Below, in pieces: positions 44,912-54,412 of a stretch of DNA of 64,000 bases. Position 1 is the stretch's first letter. Every line of letters starts with the position of its first letter. The notes under the pieces were generated by a model. It made no database searches and was not told the origin of the DNA. It was given only the letters and a program-made list of their open reading frames with translations. The stretch comes from Hormoscilla sp. GM7CHS1pb (GTDB lineage: Bacteria; Cyanobacteriota; Cyanobacteriia; Cyanobacteriales; Desertifilaceae). Position numbers and translations under genes: made by a program. The stretch is taken from positions 186,001 through 250,000 of the forward strand of contig JACONN010000006.1 of NCBI GenBank assembly GCA_014323675.1, in the 5' to 3' direction.

Positions 44912-45310
44912 ATGACAACTGTTTTAATTGTGGAGGACGATATCATTAATCGCCGGGTTTTTACTAAAATTCTCACCAAGCGAGCCAGTTTAAATGTGAA
45001 GGATACGGAAAATGTTGATGAGGTGATGAAAATTGTTACCGCTGGTGAAGCAGATATTATTTTGATGGATGTTTCTCTGTCAAATAGTGTTTACCAGGGC
45101 AAATCGGTTGACGGTATCAAGATTACCCAAATGCTGAAGGCAGATCCGCAAACGGCTAATATTCCAATTATCCTGGTGACAGCTCACGCTATGTCGGGAG
45201 ATCGGGAAAGCTTTCTCTCTGAAAGCGGTGCCGATGGCTACATATCTAAGCCAGTGGTGGATCATCAGGAGTTCGTGAATAAAATTTTGGCACTGCTGCC
45301 CAAAGATTAA
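44912..45310 (+). CDS. Single-domain response regulator (CheY-like)
   Basis: 132-aa receiver domain without output domain. Acid pair in LIVEDDIINRRVF (residues 9-10), phosphoacceptor Asp in ADIILMDVSLSN near 53, Thr in IILVTAHAMSGDRE near 88 and Lys in GADGYISKPV near 112, so all catalytic residues are present. AAAGGAAAG before ATG 44912. An inserted segment NSVYQGKSVDG after the Asp is slightly longer than usual. No kinase is adjacent. Confidence 0.94.
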   Translation: MTTVLIVEDDIINRRVFTKILTKRASLNVKDTENVDEVMKIVTAGEADIILMDVSLSNSVYQGKSVDGIKITQMLKADPQTANIPIILVTAHAMSGDRESFLSESGADGYISKPVVDHQEFVNKILALLPKD

Positions 45311-45348
45311 CATCAGTCTATCAAAGGACTTTGGAGTATTTCGCCCAG

Positions 45349-46546
45349 ATGTATGCTAAGCGCCCCTTGTGGTTTGTGGTTCTGTTAAGCTTGTCAGTGA
45401 TGCTTTCGCTGTCAATTGCTGCCCGCCCCGGACAGCCGGCTACTCCGGCAACGGAGTTACGAGGAGTCTGGTTGACGAACATCGACAGCGATGTGCTGTT
45501 TTCACGGGCCAAGCTCGCCGATGCCCTACAAAACCTGGATCGACTTAACTTTAACACTGTGTACCCCACGGTTTGGAACTGGGGTTATACTCTCTACCCC
45601 AGTTCTGTAGCCAAAAATGCGATCGGTCGTGCTGTCGATCCCGAACCAGGTTTGAGGGGGCGAGATCTGCTCGCAGAAATTGTCGAGCAAGGACATGCCT
45701 TGGGGATGACGGTTATTCCCTGGTTTGAGTTTGGTTTCATGGCACCGGCCGATTCGGATTTGGCCGCTCGCCATCCTGAGTGGATCGCTTCTCGGTCCGA
45801 TGGCAGCCAAATTGTCAAGGAGGGCAAGCATGACCGGGTGTGGCTAAATCCCTTGCACCCGGAAGTGCAGGAGTTCATCGTTGATTTGATCGCGGAAATT
45901 GTTACCAACTACGATATTGATGGGATTCAACTGGACGACCACTTTGGGTTGCCGGTCGAATTGGGTTACGACCCTACACGGTGCAGCTGTACCAGATGGA
46001 ACATCAGGGACAGCGTCCTCCTGATAATCCTGGTGACCCCGAGTGGGTCCGTTGGCGAGCTGATAAAATTACGGCAGTGATGGCGCGGGTTTTTGCGGCG
46101 GTAAAAGGGCGCAAACCCCACGTAATCGTGGCTTTGTCTCCCAACCCCAGGCTTTTGCCTACAGAAACTATTTGCAGGACTGGTTTAACTGGGAAAGGCG
46201 CGGCTTCGTGGAGGAATTGATCTTGCAGGTGTACCGCAACGATCTCCCACGGTTTATCCAGGAGTTGAAGCGTCCAGAAGTCCAGATCGCCATTACCCAC
46301 ATACCGGTCGCTGTTGGCATCTTGACCGGTCTTAAAAATCGTCCAGTTCGGACTGAACAAATTCAGCAGCAAGTCCAAGCTATGCGCAGTGAAGGACTTG
46401 CTGGCGTGTCGTTCTTTTTCTACGAAACTCTGTGGAATTTAACTCCAGAGAAGCCAGATGAACGTCAGGCAGCTTTCAGGGATCTGTTCCCTAAACCAGC
46501 AGTGCGTCCCAGTCTTTTGCACTGTTGGAATAGGCCAGATCTTTGA
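45349..46546 (+). CDS. Family 10-like glycosylhydrolase (DUF187/GHL10), two frameshifts
   Basis: About 400 aa, probably exported: a signal peptide PLWFVVLLSLSVMLSLSIAA is followed by ELRGVWLTNIDSDVLFSRAK, LNFNTVYPTVWNWGYTLYPS and GIQLDDHFGLPVELGYDP. Two single C deletions break it: the CCC run at 45972-45974 (restored: YDPYTVQLYQMEHQGQRP) and the CCCC run at 46145-46148 (restored: SPNPQAFAYRNYLQDWFNW). The last frame ends in FFYETLWNLTPEKPDERQAA. DUF187 enzymes are thought to act on glycans of the cell wall or sheath. TTG 45331 is an alternative start. Ends 18 bases before the convergent TPR gene. Confidence 0.87.
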
Positions 46547-46564
46547 GATAGATTGCTGGATGAA

Positions 46565-47524
46565 TCATTCTGGACTTCCTCCTTCGACTGACCATCCAAG
46601 AGTTTCCCGAATGCGGGGAGTTTCCAGGAGTTTTTTAGTTTCTGCCATCAGCCTCTCGCCCCAGAGATTTTCTTTCAGGAACTCTAGATCGGCGTAGTTT
46701 GGGTCAAGCTGCAAAGCTGCTTGGGCCATCGCTAATCCCGCTTCTATATCTCCCTGAGCATATAGAGCCACTGCCAGTGCCAACTGCGGTTCGGCAGCTT
46801 TGCTGTTAATTTCTACGGCGGATTCCCACTGGGCGATCGCGCCTTCTATATCTCCCTGTTCGTATTTTACCAGCCCGATATTGTTAATTGCTTGCCAGAA
46901 GTTGAGCTCTTGGGCTACTGCTTTTTCATACTCTGCGATCGCCGAGTCGTAGTCGTTCAACTTGTAGTAGGTATTACCCAAGTTAAACAAAGCCATGATT
47001 TCATCTGGTTGTATTCTCAAACCCGCTTGCAGGTATTGGGCTGCTGCTCCATACTTTTCTTGGGCGAAGTAAGCAGACCCCAAACTAAACAGAATTATCG
47101 GGTTATTGGGTTCCAAGGACCGGGCTGTAGAAAGCGCTGCAATTGACTTATCTAACTCATTGGCTTCTAAATACAACCCACCCAGTAACAACCATAATCG
47201 CGGTCTATCAGGCAGCAACTGCGTGGCCAGAACCATTCTGGGCAAGGCTAGTTGAAATTGCCCGAACTGCAACAACTGCTCCGCTTGCTGTACTAGCCTC
47301 GTGCCTTTTAACTGTAATTGCTCTTCCGACAGCTGTAACGTATGAGGCACTAATGCCTGTCCATATACTGGTGCGGCAGCAGTCCATAATCCACCTATTA
47401 CCAACAGCGCATCCCGGAGCGTCCGCTGGGGCGCGGACGCGGACGCGCATCCCGGAGCACTCGCGCTTAAGCGAGTGCGGAGAGGAGAGCAGAGAGCAGA
47501 TAGCAACCGATTACCTTTGGGCAC
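46565..47524 (-). CDS. Tetratricopeptide repeat protein, probably exported
   Basis: 319 aa. A hydrophobic leader RDALLVIGGLWTAAAPVYGQ ending in a likely signal-peptidase site (VYGQA) stands oddly at about residue 38-57. In front of it is a GC-rich insert encoding RTRLSASAPGCASASAPQRT from a DNA repeat at 47408-47490. Then five TPR motifs follow (for example NPIILFSLGSAYFAQEKYGA and IMALFNLGNTYYKLNDYDSA). TPRs mediate protein contacts; partner unknown. The repeat appears to have inserted between start codon and signal sequence. Confidence 0.88.
   Translation of the reverse strand: MPKGNRLLSALCSPLRTRLSASAPGCASASAPQRTLRDALLVIGGLWTAAAPVYGQALVPHTLQLSEEQLQLKGTRLVQQAEQLLQFGQFQLALPRMVLATQLLPDRPRLWLLLGGLYLEANELDKSIAALSTARSLEPNNPIILFSLGSAYFAQEKYGAAAQYLQAGLRIQPDEIMALFNLGNTYYKLNDYDSAIAEYEKAVAQELNFWQAINNIGLVKYEQGDIEGAIAQWESAVEINSKAAEPQLALAVALYAQGDIEAGLAMAQAALQLDPNYADLEFLKENLWGERLMAETKKLLETPRIRETLGWSVEGGSPE
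47408..47490. repeat. GC-rich repeat inserted in the 5' end of the TPR gene
   Basis: CGCATCCCGGAGC occurs twice about 35 bases apart, flanking a GCGGACGCGGACGCG run, and is followed by the palindrome CACTCGCGCTTAAGCGAGTG. In frame with the TPR gene. Confidence 0.8.
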
Positions 47525-47696
47525 AGTACCGCCTCTTTATCATGATTTTACCTGCGATCCTATTGAGCCGAACAGCCAGTTGCCCTTGGGGTCAGCCGTT
47601 GGCAAGAAGGTCAGCAATATCATGCTAACATAGGACCATACTCCCAGTATAATCTAGGTGTTGGGCAAAATCGGACTGGTAGGTAGGATTGATTTT

Positions 47697-48163
47697 ATGC
47701 GTGGGTGTCTTTGCTATTTCTACTGCGCCGATTTTGAGCCATCTGGCTATTGAAGCAGCTTTTTTGGGACTCATGGGGTAAGGTCTGGTGCTGGTAGCCC
47801 AGCTACTGTGGCCTCTTCAATCTTGCTGCCTAGCCGAAGAGTTTGCGGTATGCGCTCGCTAACTTGCTATGTCTGGGGTGCGGGAGCTGCTGGGGCATTT
47901 CTGGCGGGAGCATGTTGCGACCTGGATTACAAATCTATCCTATGGTGAGGCACAGGAGCTGCAATTGGGCTGTACGCTCTTCGATCGCCTATTTTGGTTA
48001 CCCTGGCAATTTTATTTGAACCAGTTGGTGCCAGTTGGCTGGGTATTTTGTTTTTTGAGAAGTACCGACACGCTTCCCTGCTAGTATGCTTGGATTGGAT
48101 GCAATGGTGCTGCTGTTGGGGGTGGCGATCGCCCCTGTGGGTTCGCGAAAGTGATTATTTGTT
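47697..48163 (+). pseudogene. EamA/DMT-type transporter remnant
   Basis: Broken frames read AISTAPILSHLAIEAAFLGL, GLVLVAQLLWPL, YVWGAGAAGAFLAGACCDLD, SPILVTLAILFEPVGASWLG and LGLDAMVLLLGVAIAPVGSR. The last two match the final helices of EamA-type drug/metabolite transporters (xxxLEPVxAxLLGxLFxGE). At least four frame changes and stops make it nonfunctional. Confidence 0.45.
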
Positions 48164-48249
48164 CGTGGTTTGCTTCTGAGATTACGAGAAAAACATATCT
48201 CATCTGAACTTTACGAAGGAGATTGATTTGTGACCCACTTCCACCATTG

Positions 48250-49805
48250 TCATAGAGAACTGAGACCGTTCAAGTAATTAATTCCAGGAGCTTTTGCCTT
48301 TACCAAGTTATCGACTGAGCGCAAAGCTGTGTACTGCAACCCCAGAAAGCTATCAACAGCAGCATAGGGACCACCAAAAGTCATAGTGCCACATGCATAC
48401 ATCCGACCCGGTCTGTCATATGTCTGACCCCGTTCGTCTTTCTCATTACGCATTTCCTTGATTTCAAAATCATTGGAAACAGTCAAACGTTTTAAGGAGT
48501 TAAGAGGTAGATTATAGCGAGTTACCAGATCGTTTAGGAGTTCGTTTGCCTTTACCTCGGCATCAAGACCCGTGGCATCAATGATAAAGTCAGCTAATAG
48601 GTTCGTTCTGCTCTCAAAACCCTTTTCTGTCGAAACGTAGTGAGTATTGAGGCGATTTTCCTGGTTCCGTTCCACCCGTTCCACCTTCCCATATTCTGGT
48701 TTATACCATTGCTCGGCTTGGCCATCCTTGATAATTTGTCGCCAGTCATCCCGCTTAGCGGTAGTAGTGCCGCCCCACTTCCCTAGTAATTCCTGCCGCT
48801 TTTCGGAGTTGGCTTTCTCCAGTTTTCCCCGCTGTTCGCCTCCCCAAGCAGCTTTCGGCCAGTTAAACGGTTGAAATTCAAAGTTATTTTCTACTTGACG
48901 TTGGGAAAAACCGAATTTGTTACCTTGGGTTTTTCTCGATCGGATCAAGTGCAGCACTTTAATATCTTTGCCACTTTTCTGCCTAGCTTCATAAATCCGT
49001 TGAATAATTCGCGAGGCCACAATTCCCCGGCCCGAATCAGTACCGTACCGCCATGCTTTTCTAGATGCTGGTAGACGTAATCGTGGTCTTCATAGGCATT
49101 CACTACTAATTTAACTATTCCTTCTTTAGTCTCATATTGCGATCGATAAGTCTGCAACTCCTCTAGCAATTTAATTTTGGGGTAGCCAGTGGCTAGATGC
49201 AGGTAGCGGGCCACTAGAAAGGCATACTCTCTACGATGGCCACTGGAGCAGGAATAAGCGATTGCGTAACGCCCGTCATCAGTTTTGCGAATGGCGCGGA
49301 CTCGCCCGAAGCGAAATATTTGGCCCCAGCCAATTCGCTGGGCTTCCCGGTCAATTGAGGCGAATACATTCTCAGCCCTGGGGTATAGGTTTCGGCAAAA
49401 GCTGGCTCGGCAAATACCTGCCACAAATATCCCAGGGCAGAGCCTATTTTACCCCGAAAGAAATCTTGCCACGCTTCCCGCAGAGCATAGCTGGGCCAGC
49501 CCCAAATATTATCGGGACAGGAATCAGAATTAGACCGCAATCTTTCGTGGGGGGGATCTGAGAGTAAAGACATAGCTGCTGGTAGTGCCAGTAGGGCTTT
49601 TGTTGTTCGTTGGGCGGGATATTTTTGTTGCTGTCCAACGGAACTATGCCCACAGCGGCAATTTGATCGGACTTAACCCCAAAAATTCTCAGGAAATCAA
49701 CCCAGATAAAGCTACCTAACCCACCTCCGATCGTTGCATAGGTAATCTCGTTTACAGACATTCCCGTTGCATAGAGGTCTTGAACTGAAACCTTCTCCGC
49801 ATTTA
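48250..49805 (-). CDS. Flavoprotein (FAD/NAD(P)-binding) part of an FHA fusion gene, three frameshifts
   Basis: C-terminal part of a gene split by an IS630. From NAEKVSVQDLYATGMSVNEI it runs TYATIGGGLGSFIWVDFLRI (dinucleotide-binding GGGLGSF), PHERLRSNSDSCPDNIWGWP, ENVFASIDREAQRIGWGQIF, GTVLIRGRGIVASRIIQRI and FIIDATGLDAEVKANELLND to SFLGLQYTALRSVDNLVKA. Three single G/C deletions break it: G7 at 49549-49555, G4 at 49380-49383 and CCC at 49031-49033; each restores homology exactly. It resembles a cyanobacterial flavin-dependent oxidoreductase family of unknown substrate. Without the insertion it would be in frame with the FHA domain at 50756-51124. Confidence 0.82.
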
Positions 49806-50755
49806 TAGTTATTTTAAATAACAATGAGACAGCACTAAATAGCACAATAATCCCGGATAACTTCATCCAAAGATGTGCCTACAGGTGCATACATTCTGGC
49901 TCTCTTTAAGGCACTAAAATCATGCTCAATATCATTGAGGTCGGGAGAGTATTTTGGCAAAAATAATACTTTATGACCTGCTGACTCTACTAAATCTCTA
50001 ATCACGTTCTTTCTATGAATAGGTGCATTGTCCATGATTAATATTGAAATAATTTTTAATTCCGGTAATAAATATTTTACTAACCAACCGATCATACCAT
50101 CAGCATTTAGACTACCTCTAAATAACATTGGCGCAATTAAATCTTTTTCTTTTTTTCTTCGTCCTGCTACTAAATTTTCTCTGGTTCCCCGTTTCCCTTG
50201 TTTTTCTCCATACACTTTTTTACCTTTTTTCGACCATCCATAAATACAAGACTGAATATCCTCAAACCCTGACTCATCAATGAATACAAGACTTTCACTT
50301 CCATACATTTTGATAAGTTCTCGCAAAATTCTATAATACTTTATTCTTTCTTCTCTGTTTCTTTCTCGATACCGGAGTTCTTTTTTTTTTCGGGTAATTT
50401 GTATTTTGTTGAGTGCATACCAGATAGCAGTCGGGTGGACTCCAAATTTTTTAGCTCTCTCTATCAATTTGGCATCAGGATTTTCTTGGACATCTTTTTC
50501 TAATGCTTTCCAATCCAGTTTTCTCTGACGTCGTTCCACCTTGGTTGGCTCTAGGTTTTGACGATTTAACCATCTGTATATAGTGGCTCGTCCTATTCCA
50601 AAAATTTTCGCTGCCTTCGTAATGGAGCCACCATTCTCTAGATAAGTTATAACTTTTTGCCTTAAGTCTAGACTGTACGACATTGTTATCAATCCTTAAA
50701 AATATCCTCTTTTTATTTTAGCTTACTTCTGTCTCTTTTTTAATTAAAATGACAA
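49806..50755 (-). mobile_element. Intact IS630-family insertion sequence
   Basis: About 950 bp. Imperfect inverted ends: left GTTATTTTAAATAACAATGA then GACAGCACTAA, right (complement) GTCATTTTAATTAAAAAAGA then GACAGAAGTAA. TA dinucleotides at 49804-49805 and 50756-50757 flank it, as expected from TA target duplication in the IS630/Tc1 group. One complete transposase gene inside. The insertion lies within a coding region. Confidence 0.88.
49835..50692 (-). CDS. IS630 family transposase
   Basis: 285 aa, uninterrupted. N-terminal helix-turn-helix ITKAAKIFGIGRATIYRWLN, a linker region, and the DDE domain with Asp in SLVFIDESGFEDIQ, Asp in ISILIMDNAPIHRKNVIRDL and Glu in LPKYSPDLNDIEHDFSALKR. All three catalytic acids are present, so the element may still move. 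Confidence 0.94.
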   Translation of the reverse strand: MITMSYSLDLRQKVITYLENGGSITKAAKIFGIGRATIYRWLNRQNLEPTKVERRQRKLDWKALEKDVQENPDAKLIERAKKFGVHPTAIWYALNKIQITRKKKELRYRERNREERIKYYRILRELIKMYGSESLVFIDESGFEDIQSCIYGWSKKGKKVYGEKQGKRGTRENLVAGRRKKEKDLIAPMLFRGSLNADGMIGWLVKYLLPELKIISILIMDNAPIHRKNVIRDLVESAGHKVLFLPKYSPDLNDIEHDFSALKRARMYAPVGTSLDEVIRDYCAI

Positions 50756-51124
50756 TAAGAATGCAGGGGGCGGAAAGTTACTGCCAGTTGGCTGGACTAA
50801 TCTAACTGCAATCTGGTAGGGGCCAATTTGCAGGGTATCGCCATCCATGAGAAAACACCAAGTTAGAGGCGTGCCATTGACTAAGGTGCCGTTGGTGGTA
50901 CTTTGATTTCTTACTACTGCTTGACCCTGCTCTACATCAATCAGGGTATGATAGCGAGAAACCTCATTGTGACCGAGCACCAGTCTAAATACCTGCTCGC
51001 CGCGAAGATTAGGTGGCATCCGCCCCAGTTCTCGCCCTATGGCCACTGGAATCTGGGATTCTTGTTGCTGATCTGCTCCCGTGACCGGATCCCTCCAACT
51101 AAGTTGAATGCGAAAGGAACTCAT
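50744..51124 (-). CDS. FHA domain part of an FHA-flavoprotein fusion gene, cut by IS630
   Basis: Phosphothreonine-recognition domain. MSSFRIQLSWRDPVTGADQQ, AIGRELGRMP, HNEVSRYHTLIDVEQGQAVV and NQSTTNGTLVNGTPL carry the FHA landmarks (GR, SRxH, NGT, NG). After NFPPPAF the frame enters the IS630 end and stops. Removing the element and one TA copy gives PPPAFLNAEKVSVQDLYATG, an open frame straight into the flavoprotein part at 49805. The present product is an isolated FHA domain of 126 aa. Confidence 0.88.
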   Translation of the reverse strand: MSSFRIQLSWRDPVTGADQQQESQIPVAIGRELGRMPPNLRGEQVFRLVLGHNEVSRYHTLIDVEQGQAVVRNQSTTNGTLVNGTPLTWCFLMDGDTLQIGPYQIAVRLVQPTGSNFPPPAFLLSF

Positions 51125-51206
51125 ATCATCCCCTCTTTACTATATTTCCTAACATTAGCTCTACTTGTGCCCGCGAGTCTTTAATATGCTATAGTAGTTC
51201 TCAACC

Positions 51207-51820
51207 TCAACTGCTACCCCGAGGTAAGAGAATGCTCCCCGCATTGGCCAGGTCAGTACCACACCAAGGACAAGTCTGACCCAGGCTGACTGCTTTATAA
51301 TCTCGCCACTCACAAGAACCCTTACCTTCAGTTCTTAAACGTACTTTGCCACCATCTACGCTCACAGCGGTTACAGGGTGACTGCTTTGAGCTCCAGGAA
51401 ATTCGCTTCTTTGCACTAATCGATGTATGCTGCTGTGTCCCACTTTTATTCCTGTTAACAGTTCCAAGTCTTTTTCCGCTTGTTGATATGATTCATTAGC
51501 ACTCAATACCCAGCAACACTTGGAGATTACGGGACTGATTTGTGTGCCTTTCTTTAAGCCCAATTTTTTGGCCTGTTTGCTGTTTACAGTTACTGTTCCT
51601 ACGCCGGTTTTGACTTGCCGCTTGCGTCCGGATTGAGACGGCTCCCCATCAGCAAAAAAAAATTTCCTAAAACTGGTCCAACTGTCCTGAATAAATGCTC
51701 TCGTACTGCTAACTCTCTGCTTTCAAAGTCTTTAAGAGCCTCGGGGGGCGTATCTGCATACAGGAGTTTTGATAATTCTTTGAGATGGTATTCAAGTTTT
51801 TGATTTTCTTCTGGGGTCAT
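51207..51820 (-). pseudogene. Transposase N-terminal half, truncated
   Basis: MTPEENQKLEYHLKELSKLL, LFRTVGPVLGNFFFADGEPS, GRKRQVKTGVGTVTVNSKQA and EKDLELLTGIKVGHSSIHRL, then VTAVSVDGGKVRLRTEGKGS. The A9 run at 51652-51660 is one base short and splits the frame. The protein then ends in unrelated residues near GQTCPWCGTDL and the C-terminal catalytic part is missing. Matches the cyanobacterial DGGKVR group of ISKra4-like transposases. Confidence 0.75.
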
Positions 51821-51889
51821 GTAGCCTCCTCAACCGTGGAGATTTTTTCCATATTACCAGAATAAATTTTTTTCTCGCTTAGTTTGCCC

Positions 51890-52359
51890 AGAAGAGAGTT
51901 GTGCAACTAGTATTTTTCCAGCAACGCCTTACCCTGCAAGGACTTAGGGCCGCCATCTCCCAACCGAAGGAAATTTGCACAAATCTATAGGACGCCAATT
52001 CTGAGTATAAATACTCATGGCAAAACTGGGATGCTCCCTTAGTTAATCGCAACGGCCAGAAGCCAGAAGGCGCAGTCACTGGACCCGACGATCGGGGCCT
52101 GTGGTGGCCTGCCCTGCCTCCCCGCCCCACTGTAGATGATATAGAACAGCGCGAAGAATATGATGAAGATCCCAGCAGTCCGGAACTGTTGAAAGATGTC
52201 AAGTACCACCTCAGCTATCAAGTTGGAACACAAACGCGCAACCTGCCTACCAACTATCAAGTTTATCGGGAAGTTGCCAAAGCCTACCCGGAGGGCATAC
52301 CATTAAAATTTGTTCTCGGTCCGGGCGATCGCACTGTCACCAAAGCATCAAGAGAATAA
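51890..52359 (+). pseudogene. 3' part of an unrecognised gene
   Basis: A plus-strand frame reads QQRLTLQGLRAAISQPKEIC, TAG, then DANSEYKYSWQNWDAPLVNR, GPDDRGLWWPALPPRPTVDD and ends YPEGIPLKFVLGPGDRTVTK. No start codon fits and the 5' side runs into the transposase region. The proline/tryptophan-rich composition looks like a real protein and codon use is normal, but I do not recognise the family. Confidence 0.45.
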
Positions 52360-52393
52360 TTTCTCGCTCCCTTTGTCCTCTTCACAAGAATTG

Positions 52394-52426
52394 AGAAACC
52401 CGGTTGCTTCAAGAAACCGGGTTTCT
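52394..52426. terminator. AAACCCGG hairpin after ndhJ
   Basis: AGAAACCCGG at 52394-52403 and CCGGGTTTCT at 52417-52426 around a 13-base loop, 44 bases beyond the ndhJ stop. Same family as 35567 and 63249. Confidence 0.65.
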
Positions 52427-52469
52427 GGGCATTTTTTAGTTCGCAAACGTTCCAAGATGGCTGTTGACT

Positions 52470-52994
52470 CTAATAAGCGTCCTGCAACTCGTAGAAGTCA
52501 GGGGAGATGTAATCCTTCCTTAAAGGCCAGCCTACCCAATCTTCTGGCATTAAAATTCGCTTCAGGTTCGGATGACCCTCGTAGATGATGCCATACATAT
52601 CATAGGATTCCCGCTCTTGGAAATCTGCTGCTTTCCAGATCCAATACACCGAAGGGACTCGGGGGTTTTCCCGGGGGAGAAATACCTTCACCCGCACTTC
52701 TTCTGGGCGATCGGCATCATCGCTTACCTTAATCAGATGGTAAAAACTGACTAACTCCTCTCCCGGGCCAGAATCATAAGCCCCTTGACATTGGAGATAG
52801 TTAAATCCGTCGTCATGGAGGGCTTTGGCTACTGGCAGCAGGAATTCTGGCTCTACCTTAATCATCTCGACACCCAGACGATCCGCTGCTAAGGCTTCAT
52901 GAGCAAGGTTTTTTTCCGTCAATAATTGGGAAACCTTACCAGTTTCAACCGGTTGTGATGGCTCTGTTGGTACTGGTTTTTCTTCTTCAGCCAC
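52470..52994 (-). CDS. ndhJ: NAD(P)H-quinone oxidoreductase subunit J
   Basis: 30-kDa-type subunit of thylakoid NDH-1, 174 aa. The variable N-terminus (AEEEKPVPTEPSQPVETGK) is followed by FLLPVAKALHDDGFNYLQCQ, YHLIKVSDDADRPEEVRVKV, and the diagnostic FQERESYDMYGIIYEGHPNL and KRILMPEDWVGWPLRKDY. Its start overlaps the ndhK stop by 8 bases. Last gene of ndhC-K-J. Confidence 0.97.
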   Translation of the reverse strand: MAEEEKPVPTEPSQPVETGKVSQLLTEKNLAHEALAADRLGVEMIKVEPEFLLPVAKALHDDGFNYLQCQGAYDSGPGEELVSFYHLIKVSDDADRPEEVRVKVFLPRENPRVPSVYWIWKAADFQERESYDMYGIIYEGHPNLKRILMPEDWVGWPLRKDYISPDFYELQDAY

Positions 52995-53715
52995 GGTTGA
53001 CTTCCTCCTTTTCCGTCGATGCGATCGCTGGTGGTACAGGCATTCCCATTGCTTCTGTCAATTGCATGGGCGGTGCTTGCCTTGATTCAGACTTCAGATA
53101 CTCGCCAGTTAAGATCGGTTCGACTACCTTCATCTGGTGAGTGATGCTATAATACCGGTTAGTTTGTCCGATCCGCTCCCGCTCTTGCAGGGAATCATTA
53201 GCGATTTTTTTCCGCAGCTTGACGATCGCATCAATAATCGCTTCTGGCCGAGGAGGACAACCGGGAATGTACACATCCACCGGAATCAGTTTATCTACCC
53301 CGCGCACCGCTGAGGGAGAATCCACGCTAAACATTCCACCGGTGATCGTGCAGGCTCCCATGGCGATTACGTATTTGGGTTCGGGCATTTGCTCGTACAG
53401 ACGCACCAGAGTGGGAGTGTACTTCATGGTGATCGTGCCTGCTGTGATCAGTAAGTCAGCTTGGCGGGGGCTAGAACGGGGCACGAGGCCAAAGCGATCG
53501 AAGTCAAACCGAGACCCGATCAGGGCCGCAAACTCAATGAAGCAGCAGGCCGTGCCGTACAGCAGGGGCCACAGGGAGGACAGCCGCGCCCAGTTGTAAA
53601 GGTCATCTACCGTTGTCAGGATGACGTTTTCCGAGAGTTCCCTAGTGACTTGCGGGCGTTCTACCGGGTTGATCAGTTGCTGTTTGATATCTGAGGTTGT
53701 CGTATTTACGACCAT
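52987..53715 (-). CDS. ndhK: NAD(P)H-quinone oxidoreductase subunit K
   Basis: Carries iron-sulfur cluster N2, the last electron carrier before plastoquinone. Cluster ligands are in LYGTACCFIEFAA (two Cys), MGACTITGG and YIPGCPPRPE. The start at 53715 (MVVNTTTSDIKQQLINP) gives 242 aa and overlaps the ndhC stop by 10 bases. The upstream ATG at 53736 would overlap further and lacks support. Confidence 0.97.
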   Translation of the reverse strand: MVVNTTTSDIKQQLINPVERPQVTRELSENVILTTVDDLYNWARLSSLWPLLYGTACCFIEFAALIGSRFDFDRFGLVPRSSPRQADLLITAGTITMKYTPTLVRLYEQMPEPKYVIAMGACTITGGMFSVDSPSAVRGVDKLIPVDVYIPGCPPRPEAIIDAIVKLRKKIANDSLQERERIGQTNRYYSITHQMKVVEPILTGEYLKSESRQAPPMQLTEAMGMPVPPAIASTEKEEVNRG

Positions 53716-54068
53716 TCTAATGCTCCTTTTCTCCAAGCGTAGACAAGACCGACGACCAGAATGGCAATGAAAATCAGGGCTTCGATAAATGCGAGCAGTC
53801 CTAGCTTGCTAAATGCTACTGCCCAGGGGTACAGAAATACTGTCTCCACATCGAATATGACAAAGACTAGGGCGAACATGTAGTAGCGAATGTTGAACTG
53901 GATCCAAGCCCCCCCTACTGGTTCAATGCCCGACTCGTAAGTAGTCCGTCGTTCTGGACCGCGAGTACGGGGGCCGACTAGCTTGGAAACGCTCAGTGCT
54001 CCCACGGGTACTAACCCGCAGATCAGTAGGAAACCCAAGAGGTATTCGTAGCCGCTGAGGACAAACAC
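53706..54068 (-). CDS. ndhC: NAD(P)H-quinone oxidoreductase subunit 3
   Basis: 120-aa three-helix membrane subunit. MFVLSGYEYLLGFLLICGLV, RTTYESGIEPVGGAWIQFNI and RYYMFALVFVIFDVETVFLY are the family hallmarks. First gene of the conserved cyanobacterial ndhC-ndhK-ndhJ operon. The 5' side (54069-54400) has only repeats and presumably the promoter. Confidence 0.97.
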   Translation of the reverse strand: MFVLSGYEYLLGFLLICGLVPVGALSVSKLVGPRTRGPERRTTYESGIEPVGGAWIQFNIRYYMFALVFVIFDVETVFLYPWAVAFSKLGLLAFIEALIFIAILVVGLVYAWRKGALEWS

Positions 54069-54175
54069 AATTGATAATTTATAACCTTCTATGGACGCTT
54101 TACATTTTTACATATTTGGTTCCCGGTTGCCCCAATCCCCGACCAGTTCCATAGATCGACGCCCCCCGCCGCCCC

Positions 54176-54228
54176 CGCCCTTTAGGGTCGGGCTACATAT
54201 ACAAAGCCCGCCTGCGCGGGCTTGATTT
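54176..54228. repeat. Dispersed repeat with AAGCCCGCCTGCGCGGGCTT hairpin
   Basis: TAGGGTCGGGCTACATATAC followed by AAAGCCCGCCTGCGCGGGCTT. Variants at about 60460-60500 and 60595-60645 (GGTGCGGCTACATATACAAA and GCGGCTACAGATACAAAGCC). A short mobile or REP-like repeat; no gene in 54069-54412. Confidence 0.8.
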
Positions 54229-54412
54229 CTTTGACCTTGACTAAACTCGCCCCTTCCTCGGACAAGCGTCCCGCTTGTCTCCTGCTCTCTCCCAGTACAA
54301 TGGCCGAAGTATATCTGTCTTTGGTTTCTTAGCTGTGTGGGCAAAAAAAGCGGGAAGGCGGAGTACTCTACCCTCGACACACCACTCCTGACTCATCGAC
54401 GGCGAGGGTAAA

